A DNA stretch of 64,000 nucleotides from Lautropia mirabilis (GTDB lineage Bacteria > Pseudomonadota > Gammaproteobacteria > Burkholderiales > Burkholderiaceae_E). Each line of letters opens with the position of its first letter. The stretch's first letter is position 1. A program made the position numbers and the translations under genes. The stretch lies in assembly GCF_900637555.1 (NCBI RefSeq), contig NZ_LR134378.1, forward strand, positions 1,188,001 to 1,252,000, written 5' to 3'. Under the pieces are notes generated by a model that made no database searches, was not told the origin of the DNA, and saw only the letters and a program-made list of their open reading frames with translations. Below are positions 16,247 through 27,667 of the stretch, piece after piece.

Positions 16247-17503
16247 TCAGGCCGCTTCCAGCGGCAATCCATTCTTCAGTAGCTGGATGCGCAGGGTCGG
16301 CTGACCCGGTGCAGCACCTTGTCGCGTGCTGCGGGCGGCCGGCAGGGTGCGCGTGCTGGTCCGGATCCGGCTGCTGATCACCCCCTGCCTTTGCAGCAGT
16401 TCCCGGGTGGCCGCCAGGCGCGCCTGGGCCAGCAGCGCGTCCTCGGCGCTGCTCAGGACTTCGACACGAACCTCATCGGCCTGGGTCAGGCTCTTGCCCA
16501 GCCGTGTCATGACCGGGTGCCGGGCATCCAGTTGAGCGCTGTTGTCGGCAAAAGGCAGTGAAGTCCAGCGCGAAGTCGACACGATGGTGTTGTGTGGCCC
16601 GGGGGCCGTGGCGGACGTGGCGCCTGCCGGCTTGCCGGGGCGGACGCTCGTGCCGGGGGGGATGGCGGCAGCCCCGTCAGGGCGCTCTGCCTTGAGGGAG
16701 CCACGGGCTCTGGGGCCCGGTTCGTTCGCGGTTGCGTGGTGGCTCGCTGTTTCGCGGTGGCTCGCTGTTTCGCCATGGCGCAGAAGGCGTGTGCCAGGGC
16801 GGTCCGTGGCCGAGCCTGGGTGCTCGACCGCTCCTGACTGAGCTGGTGCAACCGTCTGCACCATCGAGGCGCGCAGGCCGGCAGCCTGATTCAGGTTCGG
16901 GTCGGCCTGTACCCCGGCGCTGCGCTCCAGCGCCTGTCGCAGCGGTGCCTTCAGCAGCACGCGATTGCGGGCCTGCACATGAGCAGCCCAAGCTGACGTG
17001 TTGCCCAGCTGTCGTGGCGGCGGGGTGAGCGCCTTGGGGTTGGGCGCAATGAAGCTGGCATTTTCGCCCTGGCGCAACAGGATGCCGGCGTGGGTTCCTT
17101 CCACGGCCAGCACGTTGCCCACGGCTTCGCAGCTCAGCAGGGCGCCCGCGTTGTCGAAGCAGCTCAGGTCACTGGGCACGGGGCGTTCGAATTCCACATA
17201 GGTATGGTTGCCGTCATCGAAGGCGGCGGCCAGGCCGGTTTCGCCCACCTGGTAGCTCAGGTAATAGGGCTCACCATTGGCATCCTGGCGCGCGGCCTCC
17301 TGCACGGCCTCCGGGGTCAGCATCCGTTCCGGAATCCCGTTGGGCTGCGTGACGGCGCATCCGGCCAGCAGGGCGGCGGCCAGCAGGGCGGAGAGGGGGG
17401 GCAGGGCGCTGGGGGAAGTGTTTCGGGTCCTGTGAGCGGACCGCGACGAAGGGCGGGTGGCGTGCATGGGGGATGCGTCGCAGCGGGTGGAGAGGCGGGG
17501 CAT
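16247..17503 (-). CDS. Lipoprotein with VirB9-like N-terminal and OmpA-like C-terminal regions
   Basis: A 418-residue protein with a lipobox (LLAGC, Cys about 49). Residues about 75-160 (YYLSYQVGETGLAAAFDDGN, then TYVEFERP and a LRQGENASFI strand) resemble VirB9/TrbG-type beta domains; the middle is Pro/Ala/Gly-rich; the C-terminus (about 320-400: SLPFADNSAQL......L, VEVLSSAED.........RLAATRELLQRQGV) is OmpA-like and could bind peptidoglycan. The middle contains a tandem ETASH(R/H) duplication encoded near 16737-16775. ATG 17503 is chosen because GGAGA precedes it by 6 nt. No other secretion or conjugation genes are adjacent, so the role is open. It ends 2 nt from the convergent PmtA-like gene. 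Confidence 0.6.
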   Translation of the reverse strand: MPRLSTRCDASPMHATRPSSRSAHRTRNTSPSALPPLSALLAAALLAGCAVTQPNGIPERMLTPEAVQEAARQDANGEPYYLSYQVGETGLAAAFDDGNHTYVEFERPVPSDLSCFDNAGALLSCEAVGNVLAVEGTHAGILLRQGENASFIAPNPKALTPPPRQLGNTSAWAAHVQARNRVLLKAPLRQALERSAGVQADPNLNQAAGLRASMVQTVAPAQSGAVEHPGSATDRPGTRLLRHGETASHRETASHHATANEPGPRARGSLKAERPDGAAAIPPGTSVRPGKPAGATSATAPGPHNTIVSTSRWTSLPFADNSAQLDARHPVMTRLGKSLTQADEVRVEVLSSAEDALLAQARLAATRELLQRQGVISSRIRTSTRTLPAARSTRQGAAPGQPTLRIQLLKNGLPLEAA

Positions 17504-17887
17504 GGGAAATCTCCTGTGGGGCATCGTCCTGCCGGTATGCCGTGGTATCTGACCGCTGCCGTGCCGTCATGAGGGACATGGGCCGTGGCGTACAGCGGGC
17601 TGGGCGGTCGGACAACGACGGGTGGCAGTGTGGGGGCGAGGCCGGTTGATCGGATGGCAGGAGATTAGGGGTTGCCGTGCGTGCTGGCGTGGGAGTTTTC
17701 TGGCAGCCTTACCGACGGCCTAGGCCGATTGGCGCACAATAGACCGTCGGCGCCGAGGTGTGCGAAAGGCGGGCGGTCCCGAGGAGGCCTGCGCGCCCGG
17801 AGCGGTGAAAGGCGAATGCGCGCGGACATGACGCCGTCCGTGTGCCGGCAAGACGCTGGGAAAGAAAAAGGACGCGGAAGAGGAAAG
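17504..17887. other. Spacer between divergent lipoprotein and TauE/SafE genes
   Basis: A 384-bp region that must contain the promoters of both flanking genes. The 72-codon in-frame upstream extension of the TauE gene (from 17672) is Arg-rich and lacks family similarity, so I treat it as untranslated. No repeat, RNA or operator is recognisable. Confidence 0.4.
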
Positions 17888-18703
17888 ATGACGGCAACTA
17901 CCGTGGTGATGCTGCTGCTGATGGGATGCGGTGGCGGTTTTCTGGCTGGCCTGCTGGGCGTGGGCGGCGGCATGGTGCTGGTGCCCTTCCTGGTGATGAT
18001 CTTTGACCATGCGGGGCATGACCCGGCCATGGTGGTGCAGACGGCGCTGGCCACGGCACTGGCCACGATCATGTTCACGTCGCTGTCCAGCATGCGGGCG
18101 CATCACCGCAAGGGGGCGGTGCAGTGGCATCTGGTCTGGCTGCTGGCGCCGGGCATCCTGGTGGGGGGGCAGCTGGGCTCGCGCATCGTGGCGTGGCTGC
18201 CCGGGCAGGTGCTGGCGGTGGCCTTTGCGCTCTTCGTGGGGTGGATGGGCAGCCGGATGCTGCGCGGCGCGCGGCGCGTCGAGCCGGATGTGCCGGCACG
18301 GCTTCCGGGGCGCCTGGGGCTGGCAGTCGTGGGCACCGGCATCGGGGTCCTGTCGGCGATCTTCGGTGCCGGAGGCGGCTTCGTGACAGTGCCTTTCCTG
18401 AACAGCCGTGGCGTGCCGCTGCCCAAGGCCATTGCGACCAGTGCGGCCTGCGGCTTTCCGATCGCGTTCTCGGGTACGCTGGGCTATATGGTGATGGGCT
18501 GGTGGCAGGGGCTGCCGGGTGGGGCGCTGGCGTATCTGGACGTGCGGGCGCTGTTCACCATCGTGCCGATGAGCATGCTGTTTGCGCCGGTGGGGGCCTA
18601 CATGGCGCATCGGCTGCCGGTGCCGACCCTGAAGCGGGCCTTTGCCTGCCTGCTGTTCGGGCTGGCAGGCTACATGCTGGTGAGGGCCACCCGGGGGGCC
18701 TGA
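17888..18703 (+). CDS. TauE/SafE-family membrane permease
   Basis: A 271-residue integral membrane protein with about eight hydrophobic segments and two copies of the family glycine motif: GFLAGLLGVGGGMVLVP near residue 18 and GVLSAIFGAGGGFVTVPFL near residue 155. TauE/SafE proteins export sulfite, sulfoacetate or related organosulfur anions; the substrate here is not known. Start 17888 has GAGGAAAG directly upstream. It faces cysK tail-to-tail; a sulfur-metabolism link is possible but only suggested by position. Confidence 0.85.
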   Translation: MTATTVVMLLLMGCGGGFLAGLLGVGGGMVLVPFLVMIFDHAGHDPAMVVQTALATALATIMFTSLSSMRAHHRKGAVQWHLVWLLAPGILVGGQLGSRIVAWLPGQVLAVAFALFVGWMGSRMLRGARRVEPDVPARLPGRLGLAVVGTGIGVLSAIFGAGGGFVTVPFLNSRGVPLPKAIATSAACGFPIAFSGTLGYMVMGWWQGLPGGALAYLDVRALFTIVPMSMLFAPVGAYMAHRLPVPTLKRAFACLLFGLAGYMLVRATRGA

Positions 18704-18797
18704 AGGGGCCTCGGAGGGCGGTTTCAGATGGGATGGCAGCCTCTGAAAAGCGGCTTCTGAAACGGGGCCGAAAAAGGGGGCTGAAAAAAGGGGGCCG

Positions 18798-18826
18798 AAA
18801 AAAAAGGGGGGCCAAAGCCCCCCTTT
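18798..18826 (-). terminator. Rho-independent terminator of cysK
   Basis: AAAGGGGGGC (18803-18812) and GCCCCCCTTT (18817-18826) pair perfectly around CAAA. On the minus strand the stem is followed by eight T (18798-18805 on plus). It starts 20 nt past the cysK stop codon. The plus-strand approach from the TauE gene consists of degenerate poly-A/poly-G blocks (18768-18810). Confidence 0.85.
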
Positions 18827-18845
18827 GATGGCGGAACCTGTGAGA

Positions 18846-19763
18846 TCAGGTCGGCAGGAAGCCGTCGATGGACAGGTAACGCTCACCCGTGTCGTAGGCA
18901 AAGCCCAGCACGCGGGCGCCCTTGGGCAGCTCGGGCAGCTTGCTGGCAATGGCGGCCAGGGTGGCGCCCGACGAGATGCCGACCAGCAGACCTTCCTGGG
19001 ACGCAGCGTCACGTGCAAAGCGTTTGGCATCCTCGCCGTCGACGGTCACCACGCCATCCAGCAGGCTGGTGTCGAGGTTCTTGGGGATGAAGCCGGCGCC
19101 CAGGCCCTGGATGGGGTGCGGACCGGGCTTGCCACCGGAGATGACGGAAGATGCCGCCGGTTCCACGGCAAATACCTTCAGGTTGGGCCAGGCCTTCTTC
19201 AGGACGCGGGCCACGCCGCTCAGGTGGCCGCCGGTGCCCACGCCGCTGATCAGCACGTCCAGCCCCTCGGGGAAGTCGGCCAGAATCTCCTTGGCCGTGG
19301 TCTCGGAGTGGATGGCGGGGTTGGCCGGGTTCTCGAACTGCTGCGGCATCCAGGCGTCGGGCGTTTCGGTGAGCAGCTCGCGGGCGCGTTCGATGGCGCC
19401 GGGCATGCCGCGCTCACGCGGGGTCAGCTCGAAGCGTGCGCCATAGGCGAGCATCAGCCGCCGGCGCTCCAGCGACATGGACTCGGGCATGACCAGGATG
19501 AGCTTGTAGCCCTTGACGGCTGCCACCATGGCCAGACCGACGCCCGTGTTGCCGGAGGTGGGCTCGACGATGGTGCCACCCGGCTTGAGCTTGCCGCTTT
19601 TTTCGGCATCTTCGATCATCGCCAGGGCGATACGGTCCTTCACCGAGCCCCCCGGGTTGGCCTGTTCGGCCTTGATCCAGACCTCCTGGCCGGGACCGAA
19701 CAGCCGGTTGATGCGCACATGCGGGGTGTTGCCGATGGTGGCAAGAATGTTGTTGGCTTTCAT
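18846..19763 (-). CDS. cysK: Cysteine synthase (O-acetylserine sulfhydrylase)
   Basis: A PLP enzyme making L-cysteine from O-acetylserine and sulfide. The 305-residue protein has PLP Lys42 ([12 protein letters not shown]), [13 protein letters not shown] at the start, the substrate loop [11 protein letters not shown], the phosphate-binding GTGGHLSG, and GISSGA near the C-terminus. The size and [10 protein letters not shown]-type region fit CysK better than CysM, though distinguishing them by eye is imperfect. ATG 19763 has AAGGAG upstream; a much longer in-frame extension to 21137 is antisense to other genes and not real. Divergent from the lipoate-ligase-like gene. Confidence 0.92.
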   Translation of the reverse strand: MKANNILATIGNTPHVRINRLFGPGQEVWIKAEQANPGGSVKDRIALAMIEDAEKSGKLKPGGTIVEPTSGNTGVGLAMVAAVKGYKLILVMPESMSLERRRLMLAYGARFELTPRERGMPGAIERARELLTETPDAWMPQQFENPANPAIHSETTAKEILADFPEGLDVLISGVGTGGHLSGVARVLKKAWPNLKVFAVEPAASSVISGGKPGPHPIQGLGAGFIPKNLDTSLLDGVVTVDGEDAKRFARDAASQEGLLVGISSGATLAAIASKLPELPKGARVLGFAYDTGERYLSIDGFLPT

Positions 19764-19904
19764 GGGTGAGAACTCCTTGCGAGGGGACGTATGTACCGGC
19801 CGCGGCGGGATCCTGTCTGGCGCGTGGCAGGCCTTCTCGAGACAATGGCGGCCATTTTGGCGCATCATCTCTGCCTGAGCGACAGATGGATATGCAGAAA
19901 ACGC

Positions 19905-20744
19905 ATGAACATAACATCCCCGACGCATGAAGGACATGGTGAGGGTCTCTCCCTGACAGGGGAAGCGACAGGTGCGTCGGACCTGGACGCGGCCCGGGAG
20001 CAGCGCTGGAACGAGCGCCAGCTGGCAGAACCGGTGCTGCAGCCGCGGATGAAGGTCTGGACCTACCGCGAAGGGGCCATCGTGCTGGGGCGCTCGCAGC
20101 ATGCGTTGGCTGACAGGCCGGCAGCTGCCGGCGTGGGCGGCGCGCCGGCGGGCGATGCTGCGGGTATGTCCCCGGATGGATTGGCGGATTCTGGCGCCGT
20201 GCGCCTGCCGCTGGTCAAGCGCGGTGCCGGTGGTGGTGCGGTGCTGGTGGGCCCATGGTTGCTGAGTGCCTCGCTGCTGCTGCCGCTGGACGATCCGCGC
20301 ATGGCGATGACCTCCGTGGCCGACAGCTATCGCTGGCTGGGCGAGGCCATGATGGAGACGTTGGCCGAGCTGGGCGTGACGGCGCGTGCCGTGCCGCCGG
20401 CCGAGCGCATTCCGGCGCCGGAACGGTTGGCGTGGGCATGCTTTGCCGGTGTGGCGCCCTGGGAGGTGGTGGTGGATGACCCGGCCACGGGCGTGGCGCG
20501 CAAGCTGGTGGGCTTTGCCCAGCGGCGCAGCCGCCATGGCGTGCTGCTGGCGTTGGGCGTGCTGGTGCAGCCGGCCCCCTGGCGCCTGCTGGCGCAGACA
20601 CTGGGTCACCCGGTGGCGCTGGCCGACGAGCTGGCGGCCACCACGGTGGATCTGGCCTCGGTCAGCCCGCGGCCGGTGTCCAATGACGACTTCCTGGCGG
20701 TGCTGTGGCCCCGCCTGCAGCCGATGTCCCTGATGACCGACTGA
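19905..20744 (+). CDS. Lipoate/octanoate-protein ligase family protein (LplA-like)
   Basis: A 279-residue protein of the biotin/lipoate A/B ligase (BPL_LplA_LipB) fold. Recognisable are the N-terminal [15 protein letters not shown] with [12 protein letters not shown], the glycine-rich [20 protein letters not shown] that binds the lipoyl moiety, and the lysine region [20 protein letters not shown]. It probably attaches or transfers a lipoyl or octanoyl group, or is a divergent relative; no E2 or lipA gene is adjacent. A 25-residue low-complexity insertion (near residues 70-95) splits the N-terminal part. The start is uncertain: ATG 19905 lacks a strong ribosome site. Confidence 0.7.
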   Translation: MNITSPTHEGHGEGLSLTGEATGASDLDAAREQRWNERQLAEPVLQPRMKVWTYREGAIVLGRSQHALADRPAAAGVGGAPAGDAAGMSPDGLADSGAVRLPLVKRGAGGGAVLVGPWLLSASLLLPLDDPRMAMTSVADSYRWLGEAMMETLAELGVTARAVPPAERIPAPERLAWACFAGVAPWEVVVDDPATGVARKLVGFAQRRSRHGVLLALGVLVQPAPWRLLAQTLGHPVALADELAATTVDLASVSPRPVSNDDFLAVLWPRLQPMSLMTD

Positions 20745-21003
20745 TCGGGTGGGCGATGTCATGCAGCTGCGCGAGACGCCGTGACCGCATGCGGTCTGGC
20801 GTTGTCGAAAGCCCCCGGGCGCTTCCTGTGTGCCGGAACAGCCTGTCGTGCGCAGTTTTTGGCAGGACTTCTGCCAGAACGTTCGATATCGATTCAGGTT
20901 GTATCCGTTGTCGCCAAGCTGCACTGATAAAATCATGACTTTGACTTTCTGGCGTTCCAGCCCTTTCCCGGGGACGTTCCCCGGGCCTGCGGAGCTTCCT
21001 TTC

Positions 21004-22362
21004 ATGAAACTTCCCCGTCGATGCAAGACCGCGCCGCTGGCTGCGGCCGTGATGCTGGTGCTGGCTGCGCCGCTGGCGGCCCAGCCCACCCTGGACCAGC
21101 CCGAAAAGGTCCAGCCTGCTGCCGCTGCGGCCGACAAGGCCGCCGGACAGGCTGAAGCTGCTTCGGGTCAGAAGGCTTCGGCCGAGCAGGGCGCTGCAGC
21201 CGAACAGAAGGCAGCTGCCGGGCAAGGCGCTGCGGCCGGGCAGAAAGCGCCGGCTGGACAGGATGCACCGGCCGATCAGAAAGCCCCCGCCGCTCAGGGC
21301 ACGCCGGCTTCGCAGCAGGACAGCACTGCCAAGGCAGAGCCTGCGGCCAGGGCCGAGGCAGAACTGAAAGTGGGCTTCGTGCTGCCCACCACGCCGGATG
21401 GCAGCGGCTGGTCGCGCTCGCACCAGCAGGGCATTGATGCCCTGCGTCAGCAGCTGGGTGACCGGGTGGCCGTGACGGTGCTGGACAACGTGAAGGACGT
21501 TGATGCCGAGAAGGCCTTCCGCAAGTTGGTGGAAGACGGCAATCGGCTCATCTTCGGCACTGGCGCCACCTACGAGGCGCTGATGAAGCGTCTGGCGCTG
21601 GAATACCCGGATGTGCGCTGGGAAGTGGCCGGGCTGGGCACGTCCGCAGGCAACATCCGTTCCTATGGGGTGCGCGCCTATGAGGGGGTGTACCTGGCCG
21701 GGGTGGCCGCTGGCAAGATGACGAAGACCGACACCGTGGGCTTCGTGGCGCCTGTGCCCATTCCCGAGGTGGTCCGCAACATCGACGCCTTTGCGCTGGG
21801 TGCGCAGTCGGTCAACCCCACGGCGCGCGTGAAGGTGGCCTGGGTGAACGGCTGGGCAGACCCGGTGCGCGAGACCGAGGCCACCCAGACGCTGATCAGC
21901 GGTGGTGCCGACGTGATCATCTACAACACCGCCACGACTGACCCGCTGAAGCAGGCAGAGCGGGTGGGCAAGTACGCCTTTGGCTGGGGCGCCGACATGA
22001 GCCAGGCCGCGCCCAAGGCGCACCTGGGGTCGGTGGCCTTCGACTGGGCCGGCTACTATGTGCAGACGGTGCAGCAGGTGCTGGACAAGCGCTGGAAGCC
22101 CGCGCCCACCTGGCAGGGGCTGCGTGACGGCCGTGTGGACCTGGTGGCCCTGTCCGACAAGCTGACGCCCGAGGCTCGGGCCGCCGTCGAGGAAAAGCGC
22201 AAGGCGCTGCGCGAAGGTAAGCTGCAGATCTGGAAAGGGCCGCTGGTGACGGTGGATGACCGCGAGCTGCTGCCGGCCGGCAAGGTGGGCGATGACCGCT
22301 TCCTGGAAGGCCTGATGACCTACGTGAAAGGGGTTGAGGGCCAGGTGCCTGCCGGTCGCTGA
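21004..22362 (+). CDS. BMP-family (PnrA-like) periplasmic binding protein
   Basis: A 452-residue protein: Sec signal (1-26, ending AAPLAAQ), an 85-residue Ala/Gln/Lys-rich linker built from repeats of roughly Q(K/G/D)A(A/P)A, then a basic-membrane-protein (BMP/PF02608) domain from about 122: [36 protein letters not shown], a [13 protein letters not shown] segment, [20 protein letters not shown], and a late [16 protein letters not shown] proteins bind nucleosides for ABC import. GCGGAG precedes the ATG. The gene is followed after 36 bp by a second BMP gene, but no ABC ATPase or permease genes are present in the window. Confidence 0.85.
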   Translation: MKLPRRCKTAPLAAAVMLVLAAPLAAQPTLDQPEKVQPAAAAADKAAGQAEAASGQKASAEQGAAAEQKAAAGQGAAAGQKAPAGQDAPADQKAPAAQGTPASQQDSTAKAEPAARAEAELKVGFVLPTTPDGSGWSRSHQQGIDALRQQLGDRVAVTVLDNVKDVDAEKAFRKLVEDGNRLIFGTGATYEALMKRLALEYPDVRWEVAGLGTSAGNIRSYGVRAYEGVYLAGVAAGKMTKTDTVGFVAPVPIPEVVRNIDAFALGAQSVNPTARVKVAWVNGWADPVRETEATQTLISGGADVIIYNTATTDPLKQAERVGKYAFGWGADMSQAAPKAHLGSVAFDWAGYYVQTVQQVLDKRWKPAPTWQGLRDGRVDLVALSDKLTPEARAAVEEKRKALREGKLQIWKGPLVTVDDRELLPAGKVGDDRFLEGLMTYVKGVEGQVPAGR

Positions 22363-22398
22363 TTCTGCCTAATGTTCATGAATCCGGAATCTCACAAG

Positions 22399-23607
22399 AT
22401 GTCGCAAACGAATCGTCGTCGCCTGCTGCTAGCTGCTGGCAGCGGGCTGTTGCTGTCGCAGGCCGGCCTGCCGCTGTCCGCTCGGGCTGCCGAAGGTAAC
22501 GACCGGAAAGCCGCGGGGGCTGCTCGTGGCACCCACGCAGCCGCCAGTCCGACCGCGGGCAAGTCCGCCACGGCGGGCGCAGGCCATGCGGCCAGCCGTG
22601 CCGCGTCCAAGCCGCTGCGGGTGGGCTTTCTGTATGACGGCCCGATCGATCCGTATTCGGCCAGTCACCTGCATGCGCTCAGCGCCCAATACCTGAAGCG
22701 GAAGCTGGGCAACCGCATTGAGCTGGTGCCGGCCGAGCGTGTGACCGAAGGCAAGGACGCCGACCGGGTACTGCGCAAGATGTGTGCCGACGGCTGCCAG
22801 CTGGTGTTCGGTACCGCTTATGGCTTCATGGACGCCATCGTGCGCGTGGCGCGCGACTACCCCTCGGTGCGCTTCGAGAGCAATGCCGGCTTCAAGACGG
22901 CTGACAACGTGGGTACCTACAACGCCCGCTACTACCAGGCACGCTATCTGGCCGGCATGCTGGCAGCCCACGCCAGCAAGGCCGGTGTGCTGGCCTACAT
23001 TGCGCCCGTGCCGGTTCCCGAGGTTCTGCAGGGCATCAACGCCTACACGCTGGGCGCGCGTTCGGTGAACCCCAAGATCACGGTGCGGGTGTACTGGACC
23101 AACAACTGGCGTGATCCGGGGCTGGAGCGCGAGGCCACCTACAGCCTGCTGTCGCAGGGGGCGGATGTGTTCACCCAGCACACCGACACCGTGGCGGTGG
23201 CCGAGGTGGCGCGTGACCGCAAGCTGAAGCTGATCGGCTTCCAGGGCGACTACAGCAAGATCGTGCCGCGCAACCTGCTGCTGGGTACCGTGCTGCCCAA
23301 CTGGAATGCCTACTACCTGGAGCGCACCCGCAAGCTGCTGGAAGGCAAGTGGGAACCGGACCACACTTGGGGCGGTCTGGCCGACGGCATGGTGCAGCTG
23401 GAACTGGGGCCCGCGCCCGTATCGCAGGCGGTGCGCCGGCAGATCAACGCCGTGCGCCTGCAGCTCATGCGCGGACACCGGCACGTCTTCGAGGGCGAAC
23501 TGCGCGCCAATGACGGCAAGGTTCGCCAGCTGGGCGGCGTGATGTCCGATACCGTCATGCAGAAGATGGACTGGCTGGCAGAAGGGGTCATCGGCCGGGT
23601 GAGCTGA
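22399..23607 (+). CDS. Second BMP-family binding protein, probable Tat substrate
   Basis: A 402-residue paralogue of the preceding protein. The N-terminus MSQTNRRRLLLAAGSG fits a twin-arginine signal (RRRLLL, then hydrophobic core, SARAA), followed by an Ala/Gly/Thr linker to about residue 75 and the BMP domain (LRVGFLYDGPIDPYSASH, CQLVFGTAYGFMDAI, YQARYLAGMLAA, AYIAPVPVPEVLQGINAY, QGADVFTQHTDTVAVAE). Two in-frame ATGs lie at 22372 and 22378; 22399 gives a compact Tat signal. Different export routes (Sec and Tat) for tandem paralogues suggest that they fold or bind ligand differently. Confidence 0.82.
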   Translation: MSQTNRRRLLLAAGSGLLLSQAGLPLSARAAEGNDRKAAGAARGTHAAASPTAGKSATAGAGHAASRAASKPLRVGFLYDGPIDPYSASHLHALSAQYLKRKLGNRIELVPAERVTEGKDADRVLRKMCADGCQLVFGTAYGFMDAIVRVARDYPSVRFESNAGFKTADNVGTYNARYYQARYLAGMLAAHASKAGVLAYIAPVPVPEVLQGINAYTLGARSVNPKITVRVYWTNNWRDPGLEREATYSLLSQGADVFTQHTDTVAVAEVARDRKLKLIGFQGDYSKIVPRNLLLGTVLPNWNAYYLERTRKLLEGKWEPDHTWGGLADGMVQLELGPAPVSQAVRRQINAVRLQLMRGHRHVFEGELRANDGKVRQLGGVMSDTVMQKMDWLAEGVIGRVS

Positions 23608-23670
23608 TCGCTCGCACCGGAGGGCTTCTTCGGGCGCTGGTTGTTGTCTGCGGTTGCCCACCATCGCCGG

Positions 23671-23696
23671 GCGTGGGGCGCGGGGCGTGGGGCGTG
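23671..23696 (+). repeat. 7-bp tandem repeat (gcgtggg x3.7)
   Basis: Units gcgtggg, gcgcggg, gcgtggg, gcgtg lie back to back in the spacer between the second BMP gene and the terminator. It is short and imperfect, but the same size class as the arrays at 51368-51469. Confidence 0.6.
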
Positions 23697-23732
23697 ACAA
23701 CCGGAAGCCCACAGGCCGCGGCTCATGGCCAT

Positions 23733-23776
23733 AAAAAAGCCGCCGATACGGATGAAAGCGTATCGGCGGCTTTTTT
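23733..23776. terminator. Bidirectional terminator between BMP gene and glgB
   Basis: An 18-bp perfect stem, AAAAAAGCCGCCGATACG (23733-23750) with CGTATCGGCGGCTTTTTT (23759-23776), and an 8-nt loop. The A/T ends give a T-run on either strand, so it can end both the plus-strand BMP transcript and the minus-strand glgB transcript, which stops 39 nt away. Confidence 0.92.
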
Positions 23777-23814
23777 GTCCGGGGAGGGGAATGCCCGTCC
23801 CCGAACTGCCTCAA

Positions 23815-26197
<2,383 letters not shown>

Positions 26198-26223
<26 letters not shown>

Positions 26224-27667
26224 AGAGAGCCTCCAGCAGCCGTTGGCCGTGTTCATCGTCGGGTGACAGCGACTGGTTGAGCTCGTCCAGACGATGGGCG
26301 AAAGTCGCCAACGTCATGGCATTGCCGGCCCCCTGATGGAGTCTGGCGTGACAGTGTGCCACCCAGCGCTGTTTTTCTTCAGTACTGAGCATATCCGGAA
26401 ATTGCCTTGCACGGTATCGGAAAGACATTTCCTCAAGTCGGGGATCCTCAAAAGACGGGATTTGAATATGTGAATGATCGGCATCCGGCGATGCGGCGGC
26501 CTGCGATGCGGTGGCATCCAGTCGTTCGCGCCAGTCATCCAGACGCCGACGGTCGTCGTTGCCGATGAAGCCGCCATAGAGGTCGCCGTCCACGTCCGGG
26601 GCGGGGCCCTGCGGGCGGGGGCGCTGGTAGACCTCATCCATGCGGCTGGCCAGCTGTGGGGTCAGGCGTCGGGCCGTCTCGGTGTGACGGGCGATGGTCT
26701 CCATGTCGATGTGCCAGCGTTCGATGACGGCGGGCGTGAGCACCTTCAGGTTGCCGATGACGATCGGGGACTTGTTGATGGCCAGGCTCCGGATGGGCAG
26801 GCGCGTCATGCCCTCGGGCAGGTCTTCGGTCTTCGAGAAGAGCCGCAGGCGAATCTGTTCCGCATCCAGGTCGGCCAGCTCGGCGGGGTCGTGAATCAGG
26901 TCCCAGACGATCAGCTCGTTGCGGTTGGTGGGATGCTGCGCCAGCGGCCAGACCACCGCCATGCCGCCCCGTTCGGCCCCGTACATGGCAGAGACGTGGA
27001 TGAAAGGACGGTCGGAACCGATCTCGGTCAGCACGGCCTGCTTCTGGCGCAGTGCCAGGCAGAAGTTCCAGAGCCGGGGCTGGCGGTTGCGGATGAGGGC
27101 CGCCAGGGCGATGGTGGCGCGCACGTCCGAGAGCGCATCGTGCGCCTGCGCATGGGCCAGGCCGTTGGCGGCGCTCAGATGTTCCAGCTTGAAGGAGGGG
27201 CGGCCGTCGTCGTGGCGGGGCCATTCGATGCCCTCGGGGCGCAGGGCGGCCGTGGCGCGCACCACGTCCAGCAGATCCCAGCGGCTGCAGCCGTTGCGCC
27301 ATTCCCGGTCATAGGGCGGGCGCAGCGTGCGCCACAGCAGGTGGCGCGTCACTTCGTCGTCGAAGCGGATGGAGTTGTAGCCCACGCCGATGGTGCCGCT
27401 GGCACCCAGCTCGGCCAGCACCGCATCGGCAAAGCGGTATTCAGGCAGCCCCCTGGCCAGGCACTCCTGCGGCAGGATGCCGGTCAGCAGGCAGGCCTCG
27501 GGGTCAGGCAGGTAGTCGGGGGCCGGCTTGCAGTACAGCATCACCGGCTCGCCGACCTCGTTCAGGTCGAGGTCGGTGCGGATGCCGGCAAACTGCGCCG
27601 GCCGGTCAAGGCGCGGGTCGCGCCCGAAGGTTTCGTAGTCGTGCCAGAAGAAGCTTGTTTCGCTCAC
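26198..27667 (-). CDS. sbcB: Exodeoxyribonuclease I
   Basis: A 489-residue DEDD-family 3'-5' single-strand exonuclease used in recombination and mismatch repair. The ExoI signature is at the N-terminus ([20 protein letters not shown], acidic metal ligands in DYE), with [40 protein letters not shown] (exo III motif His/Asp) and the ExoI-specific C-terminal domain. Its GTG start (27667) overlaps the lldD stop by 4 bp (GTGA), and its 3' end overlaps glgB by 26 bp, so the three genes probably form one mRNA. The functional mix looks accidental. Confidence 0.93.

Noticed and set aside
18768-18810. Poly-A/poly-G blocks as a regulatory repeat
   Set aside because: Irregular 13-16-bp units merge into the cysK terminator; most simply a slipped terminator region.
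18846-21137. 763-codon frame ending in cysK
   Set aside because: Only the last 305 codons are CysK; the upstream part is antisense to the lipoate-ligase-like gene and cysK has its own ribosome site at 19763.
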